From contig NZ_VFMM01000001.1 of assembly GCF_006715085.1 (NCBI RefSeq), forward strand, positions 434,001 to 498,000: a DNA stretch of 64,000 bases, in the 5' to 3' direction. The notes beneath the pieces were generated by a model. That model was not told the DNA's origin. It made no database searches and worked only from the letters and a program-made list of their open reading frames with translations. The first letter of the stretch is position 1, and each line of letters opens with the position of its first letter. The position numbers and the translations under genes were made by a program. This DNA is from Kribbella jejuensis (GTDB lineage Bacteria > Actinomycetota > Actinomycetes > Propionibacteriales > Kribbellaceae). Below, piece by piece: positions 50,378 to 59,302 of this stretch.

Positions 50378-52282
50378 TCAGGCGGTGATGTCGATGAAGG
50401 TGCGGGCGACGGTGGTGCCGGCCGGGTCGGTGAGCCACAAGTTCAGGCGGCCGGGGTTTGTCGCGGGGATGGTGATGGGGTCGGTGACCGTGAACGGCTT
50501 GGCGTCGACGGGAGTGGATCCGGACGGCCAGTGCAGGGTGCCGAGGAGGGGTTCGGTCCCGTGGTGGGAGATGCGGACCGGGATCGTCGCCGCGCTGCCT
50601 GCGAGTACGAGGTCGCGGCCCGGCGCCTCCGGGGTGATGTCGACGATCAGGACGGTTTCGGCGTGGACGTCGGACGGGACCGCCCCGCCGAGGTCCTTCG
50701 TACGGCGGTCGTAGGTGTAGATGCCGACGGTTTCGTGCTCGATGTCGCAGAGCTCGGTGTAGATGTATCCGGCGTTCCGCGGATGCCGGCGCAGCTCCTG
50801 GGTCTGCCACCGTAGGTGCCACCCACGCTCCACGCTTGTCGATCCCCCGCCGTACTCACCGTTGAGCTGCACGTGGTCCGCCGCGTCGAACCCAGGCGCC
50901 GCAATTGCCTTCTCCGCAACGAACTCCGGCCCGAGCCGAACCGGGAACCGGCCGTCGGAGGTGTTGATCAGCCGGTCGACGATCGCGGCCCACGAACCGA
51001 CGTTCTCGTCGTAGTAGTGCCAGTCGACCAGATCGGTCTCGACATGTGCCCATCCCGAGTTGTCGACAATCGGCCGGCTCGGGTCCGCGTCCTTGATGAT
51101 CCGGTACACCCGCCGTACGGCGTCCTGCTTCGCCGGATCGCCCGGGACGTCCCAGTCCAGTCCCCACTCCTCGTTGTACCCGCCCCAGATCACGATGCTC
51201 GGATGGTTGCTGTCCCGCGCGACCATCCCGGCCGCGACCTCCTCGAACGCCGCGACGGCGTCGGCGCGGAACCGCCCGGTCGACGGCGGCTCCGCCCACA
51301 CGAGCATGCCGAGCCGGTCAGCCCAGTACAGCCAGCGCGGGTCCTCGAGCTTGATGTGCTTGCGGACCAGGTTGAACCCGGCCGCCCGCGCGAGCTCCAG
51401 GTCCCGCCGCAACGCCTCGTCACTTGGCGCCGTGTGCCCGCCGCCCGGCCAGAACCCCTGGTCGAGGACACCCCGGACGTACGTCGGTACGCCGTTCAGC
51501 ACGAGCGTGCTGCCCTGCCATTCGATCGTCCGCAGCCCCGTGTACCCACGGACCGTGTCGGCACCGGCCGCCACAATCACGTCGTACAGATGCGGATTGT
51601 CGACGGTCCACAACTGCGGCTCGGGAATCGGCAGCGTCACGGTCCCGGGCCATTCGTCGTACTCGCGGACCAGCACACCCGGGATCTCGATGCGCACCGG
51701 CGACGGGCCGGTCATCGTGATCTCGATACTGTCGGCGGTGCCGCGGAGTTCGAGCTGCGAGATGTACTCCGCCGGGCGGGGCTCGAGCCAGACGGTCTGC
51801 CAGATCCCGCTCGACGGGGTGAACGCGCAACCGTCGTAGTCGTCGGCCGGCATACTGCGCTGCTTGCCGTGCGGGATGAACCGCTTGTCGGTCGGCGCCT
51901 CCACCTGTACGACGAGCTCGCCGACGCCGTCCTCGAGCAGGTCGGTGATGTCGGCCTCGAACGGCAGGTATCCGCCGGTGTGCGAGACGGCGAGCGCACC
52001 GTTCACCCAGACCGTCGCGTGGTGCTGGACGGCACCGAAGTGCAGGATCGTCCGCTCCCCGGCCCAGTCCGCGGGCCGCTCGATCCGCCGCCGGTACCAG
52101 GCCGTCGGCAGCCAGTGCGCGACCACACCGGAGTCGGGATGCTCCCACGGGAACGGTACGACGATGCTCTCGTCGAACCGTCCGGGCTCCCGGGCGAAGT
52201 CCCACGAGCCGTTCAGATTGAGCCAGCGGGACGACCGGTCGAAGTGCGGCCGGGGATATTCAGGACGTGCGGTGTTCTCCAT
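50378..52282 (-). CDS. Glycoside hydrolase family 2 (beta-galactosidase-like)
   Basis: A 634-residue GH2 enzyme: jelly-roll sugar-binding domain (WLNLNGSWDFAREPG, ATVWVNGALAVSHTGGYLPFEADIT), immunoglobulin-like domain and catalytic barrel. The acid/base glutamate is in IWGGYNEEWGLDW near residue 371 and the nucleophile in LNGEYGG near 473. There is no signal peptide, so it acts in the cytoplasm on imported oligosaccharide. GH2 covers beta-galactosidases, mannosidases and glucuronidases; the exact sugar is not clear. Its ATG lies three bases after the upstream permease stop. Confidence 0.9.
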   Translation of the reverse strand: MENTARPEYPRPHFDRSSRWLNLNGSWDFAREPGRFDESIVVPFPWEHPDSGVVAHWLPTAWYRRRIERPADWAGERTILHFGAVQHHATVWVNGALAVSHTGGYLPFEADITDLLEDGVGELVVQVEAPTDKRFIPHGKQRSMPADDYDGCAFTPSSGIWQTVWLEPRPAEYISQLELRGTADSIEITMTGPSPVRIEIPGVLVREYDEWPGTVTLPIPEPQLWTVDNPHLYDVIVAAGADTVRGYTGLRTIEWQGSTLVLNGVPTYVRGVLDQGFWPGGGHTAPSDEALRRDLELARAAGFNLVRKHIKLEDPRWLYWADRLGMLVWAEPPSTGRFRADAVAAFEEVAAGMVARDSNHPSIVIWGGYNEEWGLDWDVPGDPAKQDAVRRVYRIIKDADPSRPIVDNSGWAHVETDLVDWHYYDENVGSWAAIVDRLINTSDGRFPVRLGPEFVAEKAIAAPGFDAADHVQLNGEYGGGSTSVERGWHLRWQTQELRRHPRNAGYIYTELCDIEHETVGIYTYDRRTKDLGGAVPSDVHAETVLIVDITPEAPGRDLVLAGSAATIPVRISHHGTEPLLGTLHWPSGSTPVDAKPFTVTDPITIPATNPGRLNLWLTDPAGTTVARTFIDITA

Positions 52283-52285
52283 GAG

Positions 52286-53119
52286 TCAGCCTTTCAAGCT
52301 GCCGGCCATGACGCCTTTGATCAGGTGACGTTGCAGTACGACGAACACGATCAGCACCGGGATCGCCGCCACGGTGCTTGCCGCGAGCAACTGACCCCAG
52401 ACGCTGGTCCAGTCCGCGCCGAGCTGACCCGAGCGGATGTTCTGGGCGAGCGCCGAGAGCATCACCTGCAGGGTCTGGTGCTGCTCGTCGTTCACCGCGA
52501 CCACGGGCCAGACGAAGTCGTTGTAGATGTTGATGAAAGTCAGTACGCCGAGCGCCGCCAGGCCCGGCCGGATCACCGGCAGCACGATGCTGGTGAAGAT
52601 CCGCAGCTCACCGGCGCCGTCGACCCGGGCCGCATCGAGCAGCTCGTCCGGGATCGCCAGGATCACCTGCCGCATCCAGAACACCCCGAACGCGTCGATC
52701 GCGCCGGGCAGGATCAGCGCCTGGAACGTGCTCACCCAGCCGAGCTGGCTCATCTCCAGCAGCAACGGGATCAGCAGCACGAGGGTCGGCAGCATCAGCG
52801 TGGTCAGTACGGTCGCGAACAGCACCCGCTTGCCGGGGAACGTGTACTTCGCGAACGCGAATCCCGCCATCGGGCAGAAGAGCATCGTCAGCGCGCCCTT
52901 CAGCAGGACGACGATCGCGGTGTTCCGGAATCCGGTGCCGATCGGGATCGTGTCCAGCATCGTCCGGAAGTTGGTCAGCGTCAGGTGGCTCGGGTCGAAG
53001 CTGAACGGGCTCGAGATGATGTCCGCACCGGGCTTCAGCGACGAGACCGCCATCCACAGCAGCGGTGCGAGGCTGATCAGGCCGGCGAGCGTCAGCAGAC
53101 CGTAGCGGCCGGGTTTCAT
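52286..53119 (-). CDS. ABC sugar transporter permease (MalG type)
   Basis: A 277-residue inner-membrane permease with six helices. The EAA loop is DELLDAARVDGAGELRIF-like, with the following VLPVIRPGLAALGV, and the family ending QRHLIKGVMAGSLKG is present. It pairs with the upstream MalF-type permease; its ATG overlaps the TGA of that gene by four bases (ATGA). No ATPase gene is in the locus, so a shared MsmK-type ATPase elsewhere is expected. The frame extending right to 54154 is antisense or shadow. Confidence 0.92.
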   Translation of the reverse strand: MKPGRYGLLTLAGLISLAPLLWMAVSSLKPGADIISSPFSFDPSHLTLTNFRTMLDTIPIGTGFRNTAIVVLLKGALTMLFCPMAGFAFAKYTFPGKRVLFATVLTTLMLPTLVLLIPLLLEMSQLGWVSTFQALILPGAIDAFGVFWMRQVILAIPDELLDAARVDGAGELRIFTSIVLPVIRPGLAALGVLTFINIYNDFVWPVVAVNDEQHQTLQVMLSALAQNIRSGQLGADWTSVWGQLLAASTVAAIPVLIVFVVLQRHLIKGVMAGSLKG

Positions 53120-54027
53120 GAGTCCTCCCGGGAGCGCAGCAGGCGGATCGACGCGAGCGACAACGCGAGCACCATCAGCACGAGCAGCATCGAGTTCGCG
53201 GCCCCGAGCCCGAGGTCGGAGTTCGTGATGTGCTTGTAGAGGTACAGCCCGGCGGTCCTGGTCGCGTTGAACGGTCCACCGCCGGTCACGACGTACGGCT
53301 CGGCGAACAGCTGGAAGACGGTCAGCGTGCCGATCACGACGACGAAGCTCAACGTCCGCGTCACCAGCGGCACGGTGATCGACCAGAACTGGTGCCACGC
53401 GCCGGCGCCGTCGATCGTCGCCGCCTCGTAGACGTCGGAGGGGATGGTCGACAATCCGGCCAGCAACAAGATGACGGCGTACCCGGTCGTTCGCCACAGC
53501 ACGAGCAGGGCGACCGTCACCTTTGCGCCGGCGGCGGTTGTCAACCAGCCGATGGCCGGCAATCCGAGCGCCGACAATCCGTGGTTCACCGCACCGAAGT
53601 CCTTGTCGAACAGGATGATCCACACCTGTGCCATCGCGACCAGCGGCGTCACGAACGGCGCGATCAGCGCGGCGCTGAACACCCCGCGGAACCTTGCCTT
53701 GCGCAACGCGACCGCGATTGTCAGCGCGAGCAGCACCTGCGCCGGTACGACGAGCAGCCAGAGCACACCGGAGGTCGCCATCGACTGCCAGAAGTCGGGG
53801 CTGGTCAACAGGTACCGGTAGTTGGCGAGCCCGACGATCTTCAGTGCGCCGGCGCCGTGCCAGTTCGTGAAGCTCAGCTGGAGCGCGAAGAAGATCGGGT
53901 ACGCGCTGAACGCGGCGAAGACCAGGACGAACGGCGCGACGAACAGGTACGGCGCCACCGGGATCCGGCGCCGCCGTACCCGGTGTGCGGCCCGCCGGGT
54001 CGTGGTCGCTTCGGTGAGCGTCGCCAT
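53116..54027 (-). CDS. ABC sugar transporter permease (MalF type)
   Basis: A 303-residue permease with six helices after a basic N-terminus (HRVRRRRIPVAPYLFVAPFVL). FFALQLSFTNWHGAG is typical of the family and the EAA loop is DVYEAATIDGAGAWHQFWSITVPL-like. It forms the channel with the downstream MalG-type protein. Its ATG starts right after the stop of the binding-protein gene, and it overlaps the next gene by four bases. Confidence 0.92.
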   Translation of the reverse strand: MATLTEATTTRRAAHRVRRRRIPVAPYLFVAPFVLVFAAFSAYPIFFALQLSFTNWHGAGALKIVGLANYRYLLTSPDFWQSMATSGVLWLLVVPAQVLLALTIAVALRKARFRGVFSAALIAPFVTPLVAMAQVWIILFDKDFGAVNHGLSALGLPAIGWLTTAAGAKVTVALLVLWRTTGYAVILLLAGLSTIPSDVYEAATIDGAGAWHQFWSITVPLVTRTLSFVVVIGTLTVFQLFAEPYVVTGGGPFNATRTAGLYLYKHITNSDLGLGAANSMLLVLMVLALSLASIRLLRSREDS

Positions 54028-55374
54028 TCAGCTGGGACCCATCAGGTTCTTCTGGATCTGCGACGCCGAGGTCTTGAGCACCTCGTCCGGACTCATCTGC
54101 CCGACCAGCAGCTTCTGTACGTTGACGCCGAAGTAGTCGACGGCCTTCCCCCACCAGGTGGGAATCGTGTAGCCGCCCGGCACCTGCTTGCCCGCCTCGA
54201 CCGCGACCTTCCAGAGGTCCTGACCACCGAGTGCCTCGAGCGGCTTGAACAGCGGCGCCTCAGGATCGAGCGCCGGCAGGTACGACGGGATCGACGTGTT
54301 CAGGCCGCCCGGGTACACGTCGTTCGCCCCGTAGACCGTGGTGTACCCCTCCTTGCTGAAGACCAGGTGCTCGTACAACCGCCAGGCCAGCTCGGGATTC
54401 TTCGCCTTGCCCGGGATGACGAACGACGAGCCGCCCATCACCCCCGCCCGCGCACCGCCGGCCTGCCACGCGGGCAGCGCGGTCGCGCGCCACTTCCCCT
54501 TACTTGCCTTCAGCAACTGCTGCGGCGCGAACACGAACCACTGCGCCCACGGTACGAACACCTGGGTGCCGTTGTCCTGCGTCTGCAGATCGGTCGGCTG
54601 GGTGTACTTCGCGAGCGTTCCCAGCCGCTCGGACCGCACCTTGTCCAGCCAGGTGAGTGCGTTGCGGTACGGATCGGAGTCGATCGTCAACTTGCCGTCC
54701 GCGGCGACCATCGCACCGCCCTGCTGGTTCGCGAACATGTCCATCCACAGCTGCCCGAGGAACTGGTCGTTCTCGAGGTGGATCGGCTTCGCCTGCGGGA
54801 ACTTCTCCCGGACCGTCCGCGCGGCCTCGAGCAGGTTGTCGAACGTCGACAGTCCGCCGATCTCCACACCGGCCTGGCTGACGATGTCCTCGCGGTAGAA
54901 CAGCAGGCCGGGGTCCAGGTCCCACGGCACCGCGACGACCTTCCCGTCGACGGTCACCACGCCGAGCTTGTACGGCGCGATGTCCGTCTTGTACTGCTCG
55001 ATCAGCCCGCTGAGGTCGTACAGGTGCGGTGCGACGCCGGTGAGCAGCGCGTCGTCGTAGAACGCGCCGTCCGGCACGCCGGCGCCGCTGATCAGGGTCG
55101 ACGGGAGCTTGGCGTTGATGTCGACCGCGACATGGTTGACCTTCACCTGCGGGTACTTCGCCGTGAACGACGCGATCGCCTTGTCGAACACCTTGTACAG
55201 ATCGCCCGTGCGATCCCAGATGGTGATCTCACCGGACGGTGGCTTGGTCGCGCTGGTGGTCGGCAGCGCCTTGTTGCCGGTGGTGGTGCCCGGGGCGCAG
55301 GCGGCGAGGCCTCCGGCGACCAGCGCGGCGCCGGCACCACGGAAGAGGCTGCGACGCGAAACAAGAGTGGTCAT
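54028..55374 (-). CDS. ABC extracellular sugar-binding lipoprotein
   Basis: A 448-residue solute-binding protein of the SBP_bac_1 group. The N-terminus SRRSLFRGAGAALVAGGLAACAPG combines a twin-arginine motif with a lipobox, so the protein is probably Tat-exported and lipid-anchored. ITIWDRTGDLYKVFDKAIASF, VVAVPWDLDPGLLFYRED and NPELAWRLYEHLVF are family features. It captures a sugar for the two permeases. The ATG at 55374 has AAGGA upstream; an ATG 15 bases earlier is less likely. First gene of the LacI-regulated operon, transcribed from a promoter between two operators. Confidence 0.9.
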   Translation of the reverse strand: MTTLVSRRSLFRGAGAALVAGGLAACAPGTTTGNKALPTTSATKPPSGEITIWDRTGDLYKVFDKAIASFTAKYPQVKVNHVAVDINAKLPSTLISGAGVPDGAFYDDALLTGVAPHLYDLSGLIEQYKTDIAPYKLGVVTVDGKVVAVPWDLDPGLLFYREDIVSQAGVEIGGLSTFDNLLEAARTVREKFPQAKPIHLENDQFLGQLWMDMFANQQGGAMVAADGKLTIDSDPYRNALTWLDKVRSERLGTLAKYTQPTDLQTQDNGTQVFVPWAQWFVFAPQQLLKASKGKWRATALPAWQAGGARAGVMGGSSFVIPGKAKNPELAWRLYEHLVFSKEGYTTVYGANDVYPGGLNTSIPSYLPALDPEAPLFKPLEALGGQDLWKVAVEAGKQVPGGYTIPTWWGKAVDYFGVNVQKLLVGQMSPDEVLKTSASQIQKNLMGPS

Positions 55375-55401
55375 GGTGTGGTCCTTCATGACTTTGTGGT
55401 G

Positions 55402-55452
55402 CTTGCAACGTTGCAAGTTATGCCCGAGACGCTAAACTTGCAACGTTGCAAG
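55402..55452. promoter_or_regulatory. Twin LacI operators within a mirrored divergent promoter
   Basis: The perfect palindrome CTTGCAACGTTGCAAG occurs at 55402-55417 and again at 55437-55452, centres 35 bp apart. Leftward, TTGCAA in the right operator (55443-55438) and TAACTT (55420-55415) form a promoter with 17-base spacing for the sugar operon. Rightward, TTGCAA in the left operator (55411-55416) and TAAACT (55433-55438) form one with 16-base spacing for the LacI gene. Confidence 0.85.
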
Positions 55453-55482
55453 TGTCAAGAGTTCAGAGGATCGAGGTGCAGG

Positions 55483-56490
55483 GTGGCCGCCACACTCCGC
55501 GAGGTCGCCGAACGGGCCGGCGTCTCGGTCCGGACGGTGTCGAACGTCGTCAACGACTTCCCGCAGGTCGCGCCCGAGACCAGGGCGCGGGTACAGCGGG
55601 CCCTCGACGAACTCGGGTACCAGCCGAACGCGGTCGCCCGGACCCTGCGCAACGGCCGCTCCGGGCTGATCGCCCTGGTCCTGCCCGAGCTCGACGTACC
55701 GTACTTCGCCGAGCTCACCCGGGCCGTGATCGAGCAGGCTGCCGCCGCCGGATACACGGTCGTGGTCGACCAGACCGACGGCGACCCGGTCCGCGAGCGG
55801 GAACTGGTGATGCGCGGCAACCGGGCGGCGATGTTCGACGGGCTGATCTTCAACCCGCTCGCGCTCGGCGGCGCCGACCTGCGCAACCGGCCGTCGTCGA
55901 CGCCGGTCGTGCTGCTCGGTGAGCGCGTCGTCGAGGGCGGGCTCGACCACATCATGATCGACAACGTCGGCGCCGCGGAGCTCGCGACCCGGCACCTGAT
56001 CGAGCTGGGCCGGCAGCGGATCGCGGCGATCGGCGACCAGTTCGACGAGACCCGGCAGACCGGTCAACTGCGAACCCAGGGCTACCGATCCGCGCTGCAG
56101 GCAGCCGGGCGGGAGATCGTACCGGAACTCATGCGGCCCACCGAGTTCTTCCATCGCGCCGACGGCGCGGCCGCGATGGCCGATTTGCTCGCCCTCCCGC
56201 AGCCGCCCGACGCGGTCTTCTGCTACAACGATCTGCTCGCACTCGGCGCGCTCCGTACGATCCTCAGCCGCGGCTTGCGGGTCCCCGACGACATCGCGCT
56301 GGTCGGCTTCGATGACATCGAGGACGGCCGCTACAGCACCCCCAGCCTCACGACGATCAGCCCGGACAAGACCCAGATCGCCAAGGACGCCGTCCGGCTC
56401 CTCCTCAACCGCCTCGACGGCGACCGCTCCGCACCGGCCGAACTCCCCGCCGGCTACACCCTCCAGATCCGCGAAAGCACTGTCGGTTAA
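55483..56490 (+). CDS. LacI family transcriptional regulator of the glycan locus
   Basis: A 335-residue repressor. The LacI headpiece is TLREVAERAGVSVRTVSNVVND with the hinge helix region PNAVARTLRNGRSGLIALVLP; the periplasmic-binding-like core has DGLIFNPLALGG, HIMIDNVGAAELATRHLIELG and DAVFCYNDLLALGALR. It should bind the two CTTGCAACGTTGCAAG sites upstream, repressing both itself and the divergent sugar operon until a sugar inducer binds. GTG 55483 is chosen as the start; GAGG lies upstream. The frame open from 53230 is antisense to the operon. It overlaps the convergent CGNR gene by four bases. Confidence 0.92.
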   Translation: MAATLREVAERAGVSVRTVSNVVNDFPQVAPETRARVQRALDELGYQPNAVARTLRNGRSGLIALVLPELDVPYFAELTRAVIEQAAAAGYTVVVDQTDGDPVRERELVMRGNRAAMFDGLIFNPLALGGADLRNRPSSTPVVLLGERVVEGGLDHIMIDNVGAAELATRHLIELGRQRIAAIGDQFDETRQTGQLRTQGYRSALQAAGREIVPELMRPTEFFHRADGAAAMADLLALPQPPDAVFCYNDLLALGALRTILSRGLRVPDDIALVGFDDIEDGRYSTPSLTTISPDKTQIAKDAVRLLLNRLDGDRSAPAELPAGYTLQIRESTVG

Positions 56491-57056
56491 CCGGAGTGGC
56501 GGCTGCGGAAGGTGGCCTTCTTGGAGAGGTTGCCGCAGGTGTCCATCGAGCACCAGCGGCGGGTGCCGGGGCGGGAGTTGTCGAGGAAGACGGCGCCACA
56601 GTCGGGGTTGGCGCAGTCGCGGATCCGAGCCAGCGCAGCCGGGGAGGTGACCAGGTCCAGGACGTCCCGGGCAACCAGCGAGAGGACGGCGGTCACCGGA
56701 TCGTCCGCCTGCCACCGCAGCGCGCCCGTCGAGTCCAACCGGGGCTGTGGCACCGGCTCGGCCGCCGCACGGTTGACCCGGTTGCGGGCCGCCTGCGAAG
56801 CGCCCGCCACACCGCCCGCTCGGGCCGCACCGAGTAGCTCGTACACACTCTCCCGCAACGCTTGCGCCTGACCGACCTGCGACGGCGACGGAACACTGCC
56901 GGGCTTCGGCGCGACCGGGCCGAGCTGCGTCACCCAAGCGGCCAGCGCGCCTCCGTCGGTCAGCTCTTCCGCGACCTCCGGCGTACCGCGCAGCCGCAGG
57001 GTGCGGACGAAATCCAAGCACAGCCGGCCGGCGCCCTGCCGGAATCGTTGCTCCAT
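56487..57056 (-). CDS. CGNR zinc-finger regulator
   Basis: A 189-residue protein of the ABATE/CGNR family. The N-terminal stress-response domain (AGRLCLDFVRTLRLRGTPE) leads to a C-terminal zinc finger with CANPDCGAVFLDNSR, RRWCSMDTCGNLSKKATFR, including the CGNR motif itself (here CGN followed by L). It is thought to bind DNA. It is divergent from an MFS exporter across a long perfect dyad, the probable binding site. The ATG at 57056 has a weak ribosome site. Confidence 0.9.
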   Translation of the reverse strand: MEQRFRQGAGRLCLDFVRTLRLRGTPEVAEELTDGGALAAWVTQLGPVAPKPGSVPSPSQVGQAQALRESVYELLGAARAGGVAGASQAARNRVNRAAAEPVPQPRLDSTGALRWQADDPVTAVLSLVARDVLDLVTSPAALARIRDCANPDCGAVFLDNSRPGTRRWCSMDTCGNLSKKATFRSRHSG

Positions 57057-57072
57057 GAATTCATGGTACCCC

Positions 57073-57120
57073 GGAACCGGTTTGACTGGTACCGTCCTTG
57101 GAACCAGTCAAACCGGTTCC
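57073..57120. promoter_or_regulatory. 18-bp perfect inverted repeat between CGNR and MFS genes
   Basis: GGAACCGGTTTGACTGGT (57073-57090) is repeated as its exact reverse complement at 57103-57120, with a 12-base spacer. Each arm contains the palindrome AACCGGTT and a TTGACT -35-like element facing inward. It fills the 79-base divergent gap and is a strong operator candidate. Confidence 0.85.
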
Positions 57121-57135
57121 TTGAAGAGGTGCGTC

Positions 57136-58380
57136 ATGCCAAGGTCCCTCCTCGTTCTGCTGGCGGCCGCGTGCGGGGTCGGCGTCAGCAATGTGTACTT
57201 CCCACAGGCGATCACGCCGCTGATCGCGCGTGGCCTCGACGTCAGTACGGCGACGGCGGCCTTGGTGCCGACGGCAACACAGTTCGGGTATGCCGCGGGC
57301 ATCGCCTTGCTCGTACCGCTCGGAGACCGTCTCGTCCACCGTCGTTTCGTGACCGTACTGCTTGCCGTCACGGCGCTCGCTCTGATCGTCGCGGGCGCGG
57401 CGCCGAGTCCGCCGGTACTCCTCGGAGCCGCCGTCGTGGTCGGGATGGCGACCGTCGTGCCGCAGGTGCTGCTCCCGTTCGCTGCGAGCCTTGTGGCACC
57501 GGAACGTCGCGGCGCGGTGACCGGGTTGTTGCTGTCCGGGCTGCTCACAGGAATCCTGCTGGCTCGTGCGTTCGGCGGTCTGCTCGGCGACTGGCTCGGG
57601 TGGCGAGCGCCGTACCTCGTCAGCGCTTTGCTGGCTGCGACACTGGCCGTGGTGCTCGCCCGAGCGTTGCCCGTGACCGTACCGGCGTCACGGGACAGCT
57701 ACCTGGCATTGCTCGGTCGGCCGGTGCGGCTGTTCTTGAAAGAGCCGGAGTTGCGGCGGTCGAGCTTGTACCAGGGTTTGATGTTCGGCGGGTTCACCGC
57801 CGCTTGGACCAGCCTTGCGCTGTTGATCACCGGCCCGACGTACCGACTGAGTGCGAGCGTCGTCGGGCTGATCGCGTTGGTGGGCGCCGCGAGCGCGTTC
57901 GCTACCGCCTGGGCCGGTCGGTGGGCGGACCGCCGCGGGCCGGACGCGGTCAGCCGCGCGAGCTTCCTCGGCGCGATCATTGCCGCGGCGGTGCTCACGG
58001 CCGCGGTCGCGGGTGGCGTCGTCGGTCTCGTTGGCGTCGCCGTCGGCATGCTTCTGCTCGACGTCGCGGTGCAGTCCGGACAGGTCGCGAACCAGACGCG
58101 GATCTTCGCGCTGCAGCCCGAGCTGCGCAGCAGGCTCAACACGGCATACATGACCGTCGCGGTCCTGGGCGGGACGGTCGGGTCGTGGATCGGTGTCCGC
58201 GCCTACCTTCGCTTCGGTTGGATGAGCATTCCGTCGCTCATCGCCGTGGTCGCGGTCGTCTCGCTGCTGCACGCCTGGAGTGCTACAGCCAGAGCGACAG
58301 CAGAACCTTCCCGGATGCGTCGGAATCGGAGGCGGTGGCGAAGGCTTCCACGGCGTGATCGGCTGGGTATTCGTGGGTGA
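57136..58380 (+). CDS. MFS transporter (drug/metabolite exporter type)
   Basis: A 414-residue transporter with about twelve helices. FPQAITPLIARGLDVS, LLVPLGDRLVHRR (the loop 2-3 motif) and GLLSGLLTGILLARAFGGLLGDWLG-like stretches place it in the YnfM/DHA1-like group of exporters. Substrate unknown; control by the divergent CGNR protein is likely. GAAGAGG lies before the ATG at 57136. The C-terminal 30 residues (RMRRNRRRWRRLPRR) are strongly basic and read through the antisense of the dehydrogenase 3' end, a 98-base overlap. Confidence 0.87.
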   Translation: MPRSLLVLLAAACGVGVSNVYFPQAITPLIARGLDVSTATAALVPTATQFGYAAGIALLVPLGDRLVHRRFVTVLLAVTALALIVAGAAPSPPVLLGAAVVVGMATVVPQVLLPFAASLVAPERRGAVTGLLLSGLLTGILLARAFGGLLGDWLGWRAPYLVSALLAATLAVVLARALPVTVPASRDSYLALLGRPVRLFLKEPELRRSSLYQGLMFGGFTAAWTSLALLITGPTYRLSASVVGLIALVGAASAFATAWAGRWADRRGPDAVSRASFLGAIIAAAVLTAAVAGGVVGLVGVAVGMLLLDVAVQSGQVANQTRIFALQPELRSRLNTAYMTVAVLGGTVGSWIGVRAYLRFGWMSIPSLIAVVAVVSLLHAWSATARATAEPSRMRRNRRRWRRLPRRDRLGIRG

Positions 58381-59293
58381 CGATCTGCTCGAGGTGCGGA
58401 TGGGCGTCCAACAGTTCGATCGCGTGGTCGATTTCGTTGTTGAAGCGGAGCGTGCCGCGCAGTTGGAGTTCGCGAGAGACGATCGGGGCGAGGTTCACGG
58501 GACGGGGTTCGTCGGCGGGGATTCCGACCAGTACGACGATGGCGCCGCGGCAGGCGGCGGCAAGTGCGGCGGTCAGGGCGGCCGGGACGGCGGTGCACTC
58601 GAAGACGGTGTCGAAGTACTCCGACGGGATCTCGTCGCTGCCGATCTGGACCGTGCGGTGCGCGCCGACCTGCCTGGCTCGCTGCAGTGGTCCGGGGAGT
58701 ACGTCGGTCGCGACGACCTCGGTCGCACCGGCGAGGACAGCCGCGGAGACTGTCAGCAATCCGATTGCACCCGCACCGGAGACCAGCACCCGCCGGCCCT
58801 TCACCGCGCCCGCAATCTCGAGCGCGTGCAACGCGACGCCCAGCGGTTCGGCCAGGGCGGCGCGGCGCAGCGGTAGCGAACCCGGCAGCGGCCGCAGCAT
58901 GTCCTTGCTGACGACAACGAACTCGCTCATCCCGCCCTGGGTGTGCGGCCAGGTCGACGCGCTCCCCAAGTAGGCGCCGTTCGGCCACAGATGCGGCCGG
59001 TCCTCGATCCCCGGCGACGGTGTCCCGAAGGTCGCCGGATGGATCGTGACCGGCGTACCGGGGGCCAGCTCGCCCGATGGATCGAGATCGACGGTGCCGG
59101 ACAGCTCGTGGCCGGGGACCAATGGCTCGCGCACGACGAACGAGCCGTTGGCACCCTCATGGTAGTAGTGCAGGTCCGATCCGCAGATCCCGCCGTACGC
59201 CATCCGGAGCCGAACCTGCCCGGCCCGCGGCTCCGGCGTCGGCACCTCGACCTCGACGAGTTCGAGCTTCTCCCGGATGACGATTGCCTTCAT
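58283..59293 (-). CDS. Zinc-dependent alcohol dehydrogenase, L-idonate 5-dehydrogenase-like
   Basis: A 336-residue medium-chain dehydrogenase. GGICGSDLHYYHEGANG and PLVPGHELSG give the catalytic zinc ligands, ALAEPLGVALHALEIAG the third, and VLVSGAGAIGLLTVSAAVLAGA the NAD-binding fold. The structural four-cysteine zinc loop is absent, a feature of L-idonate 5-dehydrogenases. It would oxidise L-idonate or a related sugar acid to a keto-acid. It is the last gene of the sugar-acid operon, nine bases after the MHS transporter. Confidence 0.85.
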   Translation of the reverse strand: MKAIVIREKLELVEVEVPTPEPRAGQVRLRMAYGGICGSDLHYYHEGANGSFVVREPLVPGHELSGTVDLDPSGELAPGTPVTIHPATFGTPSPGIEDRPHLWPNGAYLGSASTWPHTQGGMSEFVVVSKDMLRPLPGSLPLRRAALAEPLGVALHALEIAGAVKGRRVLVSGAGAIGLLTVSAAVLAGATEVVATDVLPGPLQRARQVGAHRTVQIGSDEIPSEYFDTVFECTAVPAALTAALAAACRGAIVVLVGIPADEPRPVNLAPIVSRELQLRGTLRFNNEIDHAIELLDAHPHLEQIVTHEYPADHAVEAFATASDSDASGKVLLSLWL

Positions 59294-59302
59294 GGTTCTC
59301 CC

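Noticed and set aside
50816..53239. An 807-residue plus-strand frame opposite the GH2 and permease genes
   Set aside because: Composition is V, R, P and D in random order with no domain, and the minus strand codes recognisable enzymes throughout.
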